A DNA stretch of 64,000 bases from Takifugu bimaculatus (lineage: Eukaryota; Chordata; Actinopteri; Tetraodontiformes; Tetraodontidae), in assembly GCA_004026145.2 (NCBI GenBank), contig CP034975.1, positions 8,586,686 to 8,650,685 of the forward strand. Direction: 5' to 3'. The notes under the pieces are model-generated. The model had not been told where the DNA came from and searched no databases. It saw nothing but the letters and a program-made list of their open reading frames with translations. Each line of letters begins with the position of its first letter. Within the stretch, counting starts at the first letter, position 1. The position numbers and the translations under genes are program-made. Positions 13,601 through 24,785 of the stretch are shown piece by piece.

Positions 13601-16600
13601 ACAATGTGGTGAAAGGGTCGGATCAAAGGCAGTTCTGGACGTGGAGACAAAGAATCTGTTTGATTTTAAATGCAGGTGTCTAATGTAGCTGTGTCTCATT
13701 ACAGAAGACTGAACCTTTCCTTCACTTTGGTCACCATGACATCACCATTATATCACAATGACCCTGATTTCCTTTGTTTTGTGCCCAATAGATCCAAATA
13801 ATTATTATCGCAGACGCAATGAAGTTATAACAACCGACAAGTTGGACTTCAAACACCACAGCTACAAAGACATGAGGCAGGTGAGTTACAGTCCGTCCTG
13901 ACCCGGTACGACCGGAGTGGCAGGCGTGCTAATGCAGAATAAACGCCAAAGACGAAGCCAGTGTCCTTTGCAAGAGCAAAGTCTGCGAGTGTAAAGAGCA
14001 CCGAGCAGCGCCAGCCGCATGAAAATGCGTAAAGCATCTCCTGGGTCGTGCCATTACTTATTCATATAGTTGTCATGAACAAAAGTCTTGGTGTTCTGAG
14101 AAGGAAGGCATCTGTATTTGTCACCGCTGTGACTGAGCAGACATGAAGGCACTGGCGCCGTGAATCTGAATTTCTACGGCCTGCTTCTCTTGGCCATAGT
14201 ATTAAATACAGGTGTCTATAGCAACTGTACAGTTATACGTTTGTAGCCAGACAGCCCGAGATGCTATCGACCCAATTTAAACTTCTTCTTTTCCTTGAAG
14301 CTAACGTGCCGCAGGTATGGTTTCCAGTATAGGTTGGTTTTTTTTTAAGCTCATGGAGCCCTGTTTTCACCTTTGACCGGTTTAAAGAGCACCGCGATTG
14401 ATCCGTAGAGTGGAAATGGCTGGAAATAGATAAAAACCTTGCTCTCAGGATTCTCCGTAAAGTTTATATCCTATCTAGACAAGTCAAGATGATTCTTTCA
14501 GCAAAGCCAAATTTAATCTTAAACGTTTTGCTGGTGTTTAAGAGCTCCTAAGTCGATCTTTTGGCTAAACTTTTATTGTTCAATCTGCATACTGACTGAA
14601 GCATCTTAAGCTAGCTTCTTATCTGATGCTAAAATGATGAAGTGAGGATGAGTAATCATATTGTGTCTCAGAATAAAATCAGGCGCTTGTTTAATGATTT
14701 TTCTTTTTAAACGCAGCCATGATCTTGTTGTAGACTAAAGTTAATTAAAACCCCATCTCTCCTCTTCCTTTAGGACATCAATTTACCTCATTTTTTGAAC
14801 AGCTCATTGGCTGTATTCCTGCCTCTTTGTGGTGGCTGCGTTGGACAAGCTGTGGTTGTTTCTAATTTTATCAGCTCGTTTACAAGCCTGTCCTCATAAT
14901 TACCTTGATTGGTTTTCACACGTCCACCTCCACAGCCGCCACACTGGCCCAAGTGTTAATAAGTCTACTAAACAGCACCAGCGCTTTCTCACAATAGCAT
15001 GCGGTTCACACTGCTTGTGCTTCGATAGCCAGAGCTTATGTAATACTCAATATTACAATATAGACATATAAAGGTCTTCTAGAAGCGCACATATTCATCC
15101 ACAAGCACCTATCAAGTGACAATTGAAATTTACATTTTCAACATCAGCATTTCCCAATTTAAACAAACCCTGGGCCAAATAAAGTCCCGCAGTCTACCCG
15201 CATCAAAGTGGACGACCTCGGCACAAGGCAAGGGCGCTAGCTAGCTTGCTAGCTCTTGCACTACCACATCGTTACCACACTGTGGGTTAGATGCTAATGA
15301 TCCTTTTCTGATGATCCAAGGAGCAAACAGTTGCGGGATTTGATGACCTCAAATGAGAGTCATCAACTTTTAATTTAAAAACCTCTTTTAGGGGGTGTAA
15401 AAGGACCTATTTGCCCCAGCAGGATACTTCCAGGTATACAATGTTATGCCTACCCATATTATCAGGTAATGATGCTTTATTTTATATTCCACAGCTTATG
15501 AAAGTGGTTAATGAAATGTGCCCCAACATCACTCGGATTTATAATATTGGAAAGAGTTACAATGGCCTCAAATTGTATGCAATAGAGATTTCTGATAATC
15601 CAGGAGAGCATGAAGCTGGTGAGTAAAGTAACAGAAAGTGATTGTTCAGTTTAATGCGCAAGGAGCAGCAGCAATTATCTGCTTTTCCTTTTCCTCCTTC
15701 ACCTGTCAACCAGGTGAACCCGAGTTTCGCTACACAGCGGGTTCCCACGGCAACGAAGTGCTGGGGCGAGAGCTGCTCCTCCTCCTGATGCAGTTCATGT
15801 GCATGGAGTATCTATCCGGCAACCCGCGGATACGTCACCTGGTGGAGGAGACCAGAATCCATCTTCTGCCATCTGTCAACCCCGACGGGTACGAGAAAGC
15901 CTTTGAAGCGGTAAGTCTGCGTGGTAGCCATAAGTGGCCCATGCTATATCACACGCTGTGTCCAGATCCATTGGGGTGATTTGGAGTAGCGTGCGGTGCA
16001 GGTGCACGCCAGAGAAATCTTTTATGGAGTGTGCTTGGAAGTATAAAAGGAACAATGCACGTGTTGTCTGGGTGAAAAATGGTTTTGGCTCATTTTGAAA
16101 GCTTGGCAGATGGAATATACAATACAACAAAACCTAATGAGCTTTGTCAGCCTTTGTACTCTGCATAGGGGTGATTACGTTTCAGTTACTCAATGTGGGG
16201 GTGCATTCCTCGTCTTAGTGATCTAATGTTTTGTTCAAGCTCATACGGCACCTTGAAATGATTTTTTATGCTAATATCTGGGCTGACAGGAAGAACTGGT
16301 CAACTTTGTTATCATGACTTATGCAATAATTTTAGCCTAATTCTCCAGAACAATGCTAAAGCTAAATGATGATCCCCGGATATCAGTTTCCAACCATCCT
16401 TTACTGTTCACCTGACCCCATCCCATCATTTTGTTTATCAGGGTTCGGAGCTCAGCGGCTGGTCTCTGGGTCGATGGAGCAGCAATGGAATAGATATCCA
16501 TCATAACTTCCCCGACCTCAACACTATATTGTGGGAAGCTGAAGCCAAAAAATGGACCCCCCGCAAAACGTCCAACCACCACATCCCAATCCCAGAGTGG

Positions 16601-19600
16601 TATCTGTCTAATAATGCCTCCGTGAGTCCGACCAATTCAACACATGTACAGTTCATTTCATCTGTTCATGACGTTCCACATTCCACTTTTTGAGATTTGA
16701 GCAGTTTAAAACTCAGGATTGTCTCTCCTTATTCCCTTTAAACACCACATGACTCCTAATTCCCAATGCTAGCTTGGAAAGAACAAACTACTCAATATAG
16801 AATATCAGGTTAAAAACAGCCACAGGGTCTAAATCGAGCGATGCGTAAGCATTTGCTATACGCTGCAGTGACGCTGTGGGCCAAAATAAACCCGCCGCTC
16901 TATTTAAAGCTCACGCTCAGGAGTGTTCTGATGCGGCTGAGAACCCAGAGTGAGTCACACATCCCCCAGAATAGCTGCTGGAGCCACAGAACTGGGAACC
17001 CCATCTGTGCTCAGGAAGCTGTCAAAACCTGCCTCTTACAGATATGAAGACTTAATTACTCTACAGGAGTCTCAAGGATGATTTTAGCATTGTACATTTG
17101 TTCACCTTTCACCATACATAAGTGGGACTAAGCTCCAACACTGGTGAACATGGACAGGCTTATTGACAGGTGTGTTATTGCTGTGAATACATGGTCAGCG
17201 TGTGGGGTTTGATGGAGCAACCACAGATGCATACATGTCATTATCATCGCCTCCCTTGTGTCTTCGCATTAGGTTGCTGTGGAGACGCGGGCTCTGATAA
17301 CGTGGATGGAAAAGATACCTTTTGTGCTGGGTGGTAACCTCCAGGGAGGCGAACTGGTGGTGACCTTCCCGTATGACAAAACTCGCACCCAAGGGGTGAC
17401 CAGAGAGTTGACCCCCACCCCGGATGACCACGTCTTCCGTTGGTTGGCCTTCTCCTACTCATCCACCCACCGCAGGATGACGGACGCCAGCCAAAGGGTC
17501 TGCCACACTGAGAACTTTGCCAAGGAAGACGGCACCATCAACGGAGCATCCTGGCACACTGCAGCTGGCAGTTAGTGTCCATGGCCGCCTGGGGGTTCAT
17601 GCAGGTTTTCGCTGCTCAGCTCCAAGCCTTTGAGCCGCAGCTTTGTTTAGCAGCCGCGCACACATCTGCATATCCAGGTCCCAAAGTCCTCTGGCTGTTC
17701 CAAAGCCTAGTTTAGCTCGAAGGCTTTGACGTCAGAATTCAGACGCAAACAGGCAAAAAAGACAGAAGTCATTCCAAATCGTTTCCCTCTTCATTTTGCG
17801 CCAATTTCTCTGGCCGATCGCCGGACCTCAGTTTACGCTGGCCTCAATACGCGTTTTTCTCTATTTTTGGTAGGTATGAATGACTTCAGCTATTTGCACA
17901 CCAACTGCTTTGAGTTGTCGATGTACGTGGGCTGTGACAAATTCCCCCATGAAAGCGAACTGCCTGAGGAGTGGGAGAACAATCGCGAGTCTCTTCTTGT
18001 CTTCATGGAGCAGGTATGTAGGCGGCTCAGCCCCCGTAGCTCACACATACAAAAAAGGAGAAGCTTGCACGCACAATGAGCCACAAAAGACACATTAATT
18101 ATGATCCTTTGTTATTTTTGGACTATGCTAATCGACTGCTAATTTGTCCCTGTTGTTCTTCGCACTGAAGAACTGTCTCAAATTTATTAGTCACGACAGA
18201 AGCCGCCGTTCTGAAAATAAGTGGAGCAATCAAATATATTTTTGTGGTGACAAAAGGACAACGGCGATGCCACCAATATAATCGACCCGATTTTCTTACC
18301 CGTGCTTATTGCTCGCAGGTGCATCGCGGAATCAAAGGGGTCGTGAGGGACGCCCAAGGTCGCGGAATACCCAATGCCACCATCTCTGTGGAGGGCATCA
18401 ACCACGACATCCGCACAGGCATGTGTGTTCAAAGACGCAATAAATGTGGAATCACTTTTACAAATGATTTGGTTTTAAGAGCACAAACAACAGCTACCGG
18501 TGGACTGGAGCCCCTCCACAGGTGGCGACACGGCTCGGCCGATGGTCAGAGCCAGTATCATCATCTGAATCCGACCGCTGATTAGAACTCCTGAAGGCAG
18601 CTCCTGCTGATGCCTAAAAATGCAGCAGTCAAAGCCAAAGTAGTTCAGCACTTAGAGCGTGAAATCGAATGTTCCATAGGGCATTAAGCATTACTATTCC
18701 TGGCACCGCGTACAGGCCGCAGCGTCCTCTCAGAAACCTCCCTTTTCTTCAACATTTGAAGAACATCTGAAGGAATTCTGCTGTCAAAATTGCATCTTCT
18801 GCAGCTCCTTTGAATTTGCCACAAAAGTGCCTTAAAACAGAGATATTTGCACATCAACACCCCCCCGAGAGGTCAGTCACTGAGAAATAAAGACCAGACC
18901 GCCTCAACTTGACTTCATTCTCCAATTAGCATTGGATATCGAAGCGTTTCGTGGAGCCGCTTCGAGAGCAACACAAGCCCAAATGTCCACGTGTAACTGC
19001 TCAGACTGGCTGTAGTGGAGCAGCAGAGTCAAAAACCTCCGCATTTCATTTGGCCCGGTGGTCACACAGATGTGCCAGGTGGGCGTCTGTGTTGGAAGGA
19101 GGGCCGTTGTTTTTGTGAGTGAGTCGTGCAAATCTCTGTTGTGAGTTGAAACAATCAGCATTCGGACCAAGAAATGTAAAAGACGAGTCTTAGTCTTGGA
19201 GTTAAGAACAGATTTTCTTTTTTTATTTTAAGTTGAGGTGATGCTGGTTCAGTTCTGTCAGCTAAAATCCTTCTACTGCTTGATTATTTACACAAATAAT
19301 GCCTGTTAGCTGTTCACTATCTTTAAAAAATGCAATATAAACCCATATCAACCCATAAGTCACTACAGCAATCAACAAATGGTAGAATTTGGTGGTCAGT
19401 AAGATTTGGCAGCATCTAGTGGTGACAATATGCATTTCAGCATTAAACTGACATTTCTTTGATTACCATAAAATTCATGCTGCAAGAAGTGATCAAATAC
19501 ATTTAAAAAAAATCCAAGAATTTGCATTAAAGTGTTTCTTCTTCAGGTTTCTGTAGGAGCAGTGAAACAATCAACATCCTTCTTAAAGTAAATTTTTAGT

Positions 19601-20137
19601 CATCCACATTGAATCGGCAGCCACTCCAGAGTTGTTTTCTGCTTGCAAAGAAAACTTCTGCAAGTGGGAAAAAAAGATGTGTGTAGGAACTATGGCTCTT
19701 GCCATTCTACCCACTAAATGTGATCAATCGATCACACACTGTAGGTAGAGTTAAATGCACATTTCACACTGTTTAAGTGTTTCAAAGTTCAAACCGGTGA
19801 GCATTAAATTGAACATGTAACACTTCGAGTGTGAAATGAAATGCATGGATGTGTGTGTGTTTATTTTTCAGCGGCGGACGGTGATTACTGGCGCTTACTG
19901 AACCCTGGAGAGTACAGAGTAACAGCCAGAGCTCAGGGCTACGGCCTCACCAGTAAGAAATGCGAGGTGGGCTACGAGATGGCCACCAGCACATGCGACT
20001 TCACCATCGGTCGCACCAACCTGTCCCGGATCAAGGAGATCATGGAGAGATTCAACAAGCAGCCCATCAGATTGCCCCACAGCAACAAACAGCTCCAAGC
20101 TCCTCGGTCCAGGGAGAGACGTCAGGGAACATCGTGA
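4470..20137 (+). CDS. cpxm2: CPXM2, carboxypeptidase X member 2 (secreted pseudo-carboxypeptidase), 14 coding exons
   Basis: Exons: 4470-4671, 6012-6113, 9134-9243, 10443-10582, 12439-12523, 13308-13459, 13792-13880, 15495-15618, 15714-15910, 16442-16621, 17273-17570, 17874-18013, 18319-18418, 19872-20137. Splice phases agree throughout except for one extra base in exon 6; without it the total is 727 codons plus stop (human about 756). The start gives a hydrophobic signal peptide (about residues 1-26); an in-frame ATG at 4317 would bury it behind 51 residues. A basic, low-complexity stretch is followed by a discoidin (F5/8C) domain, about 102-263, running from ECPPMGLE to ILGCPLP. An M14 carboxypeptidase domain (about 290-606) and a transthyretin-like domain (607-690) follow, then a basic tail. 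The HxxE zinc pair is kept (H346, E349). The third zinc ligand, the substrate-binding Arg and the catalytic Glu of active relatives are Gln484, His420 and Tyr577. The family is thought to act as an extracellular binding protein without peptidase activity. Wording such as PHESELPEEWENNRES separates it from AEBP1 less clearly than overall length does; CPXM1 is a weaker alternative. Neighbouring GPR26 and BUB3 support CPXM2. Confidence 0.93.
9134..12523 (+). CDS. cpxm2: CPXM2 exons 3-5: first two thirds of the discoidin domain
   Basis: Exon 3 (9134-9243) gives ECPPMGLETMKIDDFQLHAS and ends LGAHRGRLNIQ. Exon 4 (10443-10582) gives the YDGAWCAGRDD...WFEVDARRLTKFTGVITQGR core, the hallmark of F5/8C discoidin folds. 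Exon 5 (12439-12523) gives DWVTSYKVMVSNDSHTWVTI. Acceptors TAG, CAG and CAG and donors GTAAGA, GTGAGT and GTGAGG keep phases 1-0-2-0. In the family this domain mediates binding to collagen or other extracellular partners. The coordinates span two introns. Confidence 0.9.
13308..13459 (+). CDS. cpxm2: CPXM2 exon 6 with one-base insertion (frameshift)
   Basis: The first frame reads IFRGNQEKEIPVRNILPTPM through SPQSWF. One base further on, the next frame reads SGNICMRVEILGCPLP, the expected end of the discoidin domain. The exon is 152 bases, but its splice phases (0 in, 1 out) and the human exon (50 codons plus 1) require 151. The extra base lies in the AAGC at 13407-13410. Read literally, the frame meets a stop (TAA at 13799-13801) early in exon 7, before the peptidase domain. 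Every other exon is intact, so an assembly error, or a recent allele, is likelier than an old pseudogene. Confidence 0.88.
15714..18013 (+). CDS. cpxm2: CPXM2 exons 9-12: core of the M14 carboxypeptidase-like domain
   Basis: Exon 9 carries AGSHGNEVLGREL, with zinc-site His and Glu kept. Exon 10 carries DIHHNFPDLN, where active CPE/CPN-type enzymes have NRNFPDLN (substrate-binding Arg to His). Exon 11 carries GGNLQGGELVV, where active enzymes have NLHGG (third zinc ligand His to Gln). Exon 12 carries NCFELSMYVGCDKFP, with Tyr at the catalytic Glu position. Exon 11 uses a GTTAGT donor. The substitutions match the catalytically dead CPX/AEBP1 branch, so they are ancestral rather than local decay. 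Confidence 0.88.
18319..18420 (+). CDS. cpxm2: CPXM2 exon 13 and its probable GC splice donor
   Basis: The exon encodes VHRGIKGVVRDAQGRGIPNA and continues to INHDIRT, the start of the transthyretin-like domain. It must end in phase 1 after ACAG at 18418 to join the last exon (R-T-A-A-D-G-D-Y-W-R). The next bases are GCATGT, so the intron would be GC-AG. The nearest GT (18423) would shift the frame. Confidence 0.78.
19872..20137 (+). CDS. cpxm2: CPXM2 last exon
   Basis: After a TTTTTCAG acceptor the exon encodes ADGDYWRLLNPGEYRVTARA, the remaining strands of the transthyretin-like domain, then CDFTIGRTNLSRIKEIMERF and a basic tail ending SRERRQGTS before TGA. The human tail is similarly basic (GRKRRQRG). 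Confidence 0.92.
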
Positions 20138-20626
20138 TGGTGGAGGAAGAATCACAAACAAGCATCGGGCTGCGGTGAACTCCAACCCTCTGTCAAATTC
20201 CTCCAGACAGCCCAGAATTAGCATTTGAAGGCTGAAAATGTGGTTTTATTTAAAGGGGATGCTTTATTTGGTTTTTACTTTGTTGGGTTTTGTTTCGTCT
20301 CCACACATAAACCCTCTCCATATTCACTGCGGTCACCTGACCTCTTGAATACATACAGACAGAACACAGCTAAGATAAAGCTCTTTATTTTTTATTAGCA
20401 TCGAATTTAGCACCTGATCTTGCAAGCATTGAGCATGACGCCCATCATTATGTGTCTGCCGTAGTTGTTAACTTATATAACACCAGTATATCGAGAAGTA
20501 CAACTGCTTTCTTTCTTGCACTTGCAACTTTAGTTTCTTTAAAAAAAACAACAACTACAACTTGTGGACTCAGTGGCCTCTTATAGTGTCATTGTTTTTA
20601 TACACCATATTTTTGTCAAGTTGATA

Positions 20627-20632
20627 AATAAA
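20627..20632 (+). terminator. Poly(A) signal of CPXM2
   Basis: AATAAA about 490 bases after the CPXM2 stop, in an AT-rich 3' region and followed by a T/G-rich stretch (GTATGTTTGC). This is the nearest canonical hexamer downstream. Confidence 0.6.
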
Positions 20633-21683
20633 GTATGTTTGCACAAATGGGAATTATTCAATTGCTCAATTATTCAATAACTACTAGTAGTACTACCACT
20701 AGAAGCAATACTACTATTAGCAATATAAATACTAAAAGGCAAAAATAACAGCAGACTTTACAAATACGATAAACTTGACAAAAGGCGATTTGACAAATAA
20801 TGCCAAACAATGAGATATAATTGCCTTTAGTATTCTAATATTGATTGATTAAACATTAAAGTACTAATTCTGCAGCAAGAAAACATTTTTTTTGTTCAGT
20901 TTTTGCTGGAGTGAGACTGAAATTGTATCCGGGCGTACCGAGGAGAAAAAGCTCTAATTGTCAGAGTTCTACTGGAGCTTTCACACATCACCGACTTCCT
21001 CTGACAACCTCATTAGCCTTCCATGCAACAAGAGGGAGCCCTAAACTTTCTGACTTTCTTCTTTTAGGGGCAGTTTTTAATATTTATTCTTTATTTTTCA
21101 TTGACCCGGTCATGCAAGCAAATGACAATTGTCACTGGTATCACTAGGAGATATCTTGTGTTTCTTTAACCTTTTATTTGAGACTTTTTATTAAAGGTGG
21201 ATAAACTTTGGATGATGTGAAACTGAAGAAATGGTTTACAAGAATTATGGTTGACCTGAGACCTCTCCCAAAAATTTGATAATTTTATCTTATTACATAC
21301 TGCTTCATACCACACCTTAAAAAAGAGGAATGCACAGGAGGCCACAGTCACATTGACCTTTGACCTCCAAAATGTCATCAATTTGTCTTTGGCTCAGGGG
21401 AAAATTAAGGGCAGAAAGAAGAATTAATGCTACCATGCTAATCACATCTTTCCATTCATATAGTGTTGTGTTTTTGGAACGCTGTACTTCCCACTATCAA
21501 TGTTTTGGCGCAGAAAAAGAGAGAATTTTGACCGATACGTTTCACACTACGTGTCAAAAAGTCCAAACTTTAACTCTTATTTATGCTCGCTGATTATATG
21601 AACCTTTAAATCCTTCCACATAGGAAGCAAAGAGTTGCTGTGGGCCCCAGTGGTGTGGCACGGTCAAGGGAGGGAGGTATATG

Positions 21684-21724
21684 GTGCGCAGGGTGCTCAG
21701 GGTGTGCAGGGTGCGCAGCGTGTA
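21684..21724. repeat. 9-bp tandem repeat, about 4 copies
   Basis: Consecutive units GTGCGCAGG, GTGCTCAGG, GTGTGCAGG and GTGCGCAGC are near-identical 9-mers, giving a short GC-rich minisatellite in an otherwise AT-rich region. Confidence 0.75.
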
Positions 21725-24580
21725 CGCTGTGGCCCGCGGCTGTGATACCATCCAGATGTGCAGAAAGTCGCAGGCAGCGGTTGACCTTGCCTGCAGTTGA
21801 AAGGCCCAGGGCTTCTTCAGAAGTCAGTCCAGCCTCTGAAGTGTTGGAGTGCTGCGTGGGTATCACGGGGGATGAGCTCGGCGTGCGGCGCGGGGAAAAT
21901 CAGCTCTTAATCTTTCCCTTTGACACACACCAACTGCCACTGACAGACACTGCGCGATTGACGGACTTCAAAGATGGCCAGAGCACCAAAGACAAGCCTG
22001 GTGGATGAAAGGTTTGGATGAAAAGAAACGAGGGAATCTATTTGGACATCTTACGCAATTTTCTGCTTCAGATGCAGAAACAATTTTACAATATTTCTTT
22101 TCCATATAAAGAAAACTCCAGCGCCTTGCAACCCCGGTCTTTGGCTGGAAATAGAACCATGCTGCACTTGTTACTGGGGGGGTCTGGAAATGTGGCAACG
22201 CTGTCGGAGCATGAGAAGAGTGAACTGGACAGGATTTCAGATGGAAACATTGGAAACACGTCCACATTTATTTTGGTTCCCTACAAACCAGATTTTGACT
22301 GATCCATGACCAGGGACCATGTCATCCTTAACAAGGATACTGTCGAAGGCTTGCTTATCTCATCGGCCCTCATCGTGCTCCTAACCCATGCGAGCCCGTC
22401 ACAATGTTAAACAGCTACTGGTAACTATTTTGATAAGACAACAGCTAACGAACACAGTCAGAACAAAACCAAAGAGAAGCTAGGAAGAAGCCAGGAATGA
22501 AAGCAACAAACCCATGCGACCTTGGCCTCTAGAGGCGATCTGTTTCCCTTTGTGACAGCAGCGCCAATAATATTGCGATCTAGAAACTCTTGGAGGGAAA
22601 CATTGCCTGTTTCCACTTTAAACAAACCTCCGAGTTTGTACAATTCTGTGGAGAAAATGAAGGGAAGCAGTTTGTATTTTAGCCAAACTTTTCCACAGCT
22701 TTTCACAAATTCCATGCGAAGCAGGAATTCCTTAATGTTGCAACCATGAACCAAGATAATTAAGATTTTAACAAATGCCAAATCAAACCTAACCTGAGAT
22801 TACCGTACCTGAGAATCCCCAAACTTGGCTTCTGCATTACGAGATTAAGGTATTAAACTGACCACCAACGTCCGTAGAACGTAGAAGACACAACTGTGGG
22901 TGAAGTTCTCGGAGCCGATCCGACCTTAAATTGGACTGATGAAGGAGGAATGTTGAAAATCATGCTGAAAAACGGCTTGGCATTCAGACCACTGGAGAGT
23001 TCAAATTGCTATGGCAACATGAACCCAAAAGGATTTGCTTGTTTTCCTGGCTCTCCACATGGAAATTTTAATCAGAGACAAGGAAGACAAGATGCGGCAG
23101 ACTCAATTACAATTTAAGAATAACGGGAATCATTTCTCGGCCAATTTAGCTAAGCTAATCCTGCTGTTAGCATGTAGACATCATTGCTGATTACCTGGAT
23201 GGTTTTTAATTGAAGTGTAATAAAACTGGTTATTGAGAAGATTGAGGAATATCCAAGTCTTCACTCGGAATTCAAACTGCAGATACCTAATTTATTTTGC
23301 CCATTATTCCACAGTAATATTACATATTACCCATAAGGTGTGGTTGCCATATCAACATCAACAGGGGTGCTAGTTTAGTCGACCGATGGCAATTGGGAAA
23401 CCGGTCTTCCTGAGACTGGAAGTGGTGGTTTCTAAGACTTTGTTGCATCTTCCAGATGGCAGGAGCAATAGCAGATGGTGGAAAATGTTAAGTATTGTCT
23501 TTGTTTATGATCTTCGGGAGTGTTGCACAGTCAGACCAGTTTCCATAGTACATTGTTAGACAAGGCAAGAACAGACCCACAACTGAGAAAAGGTAGAAAA
23601 GGTACAACAGCTGGGTCTCTTTGTGCTTGTAGCATACATAAAAGCCTCACTATTCCATCACCGGATGCAGCTCTGCAAGACAAAGCTGTGTAATACTTTA
23701 TTATTTACACTTTACCACTAAAGAAACCCTGATACAATTTGCTGGAGGTGCAGTGAGGGCATAGACAGCATGCCAACACGTGTGTATCAGTGCAGAGAGC
23801 ACAGACAAGTTGAAGGAAATGCACCACCTGGATTTAGTTTGTAGATTGATCAGGGAACTTCAGGGCACTCCATCACGCGTTCAGACCAAAAATAAGTTAA
23901 TATTTACTGTCTCGGAGTGGCATTCCCCCCTGGTTTTCATGTATTCATAAAAACATCCTGACCTCATTTTATTTTGTTTTGATGAAAGCCAGCTGCTAGA
24001 TTTGGAGTTTTGAGACTTTAAAGGTTACTCCTGTGATTCTCGGATAAAAAAAAAACCCTTTAATAAAAACAAAAGAAGGCTTTTGATGGCAAACACAACA
24101 CAAGGTGTCCAATTTTCACGCTGAGATATAGTTTATTTCCCGCTCAGTGGGGTGAGCTGACCCAGAGGACCGAGGCCAACCGTAATTAAGCCGCGTATTA
24201 TGGTCATCGCCATCCGCCTGACGGCAATCAACGGCTCCTGGAGAGTGCACTGGGGTGCACGATCTCAGCGGGTGGCCGAGGTTGTTTCGTTACCGCCTGT
24301 GCTGTGGTGTGAACAGGAACATCGCTTTGCCCCACGCCTCCGTCTGATTGAGGGTGAAATCATGTGGAATCGCTGTTGGTCCTGAGGTCATGTCCCTCTG
24401 ATCAAACTGTGACCATTTCGCCATCTCAATCACGCACATTCGAAAAGATGATTCATCAATCAACTTCTGGGTGGAGGAAGTAATTCCAAACGCTTACAAC
24501 ATTTTATTGGGGTCGTTTGAACATGTCATTAATAAACTGAATTAAGTTGTTCCAATTCCTGTTTCCCAGACTGAAACTTT

Positions 24581-24785
24581 GATATAAATTTAAGTTAAAA
24601 CAAGGGATTCCACAAGGTTTCGTACTTGGACTACTGCTATTCACACTGTACAACCTTCCCTTTATATATAATATAAGAAAATGCTCAAGATGTCTGTTGC
24701 TGTAACCACTGATGAACTCCTGACATGTTTCACATCATAAAAAAACCACAATAAATAATTAATGCTGTTTAAAACTTGAGAGTTG
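24581..24785 (+). mobile_element. Fossil LINE reverse-transcriptase fragment, L2/Rex1-like
   Basis: One frame reads LKQGIPQGFVLGLLLFTLYN followed by LPFIYNIRKC. This is the reverse-transcriptase block usually seen as GVPQGSVLGPLLF...YMLPLGNIIRK in L2-type non-LTR elements. Downstream, TDELLTCFTS followed by stop codons resembles the next conserved stretch. The fragment has frame disruptions and no ends, so it is a dead 5'-truncated remnant. Family assignment is by eye. Confidence 0.55.

Noticed and set aside
21606..22302. A cluster of overlapping open frames in the CPXM2-GPR26 intergenic region
   Set aside because: The peptides are partly the product of a 9-bp repeat, share no family features and lack splice logic.
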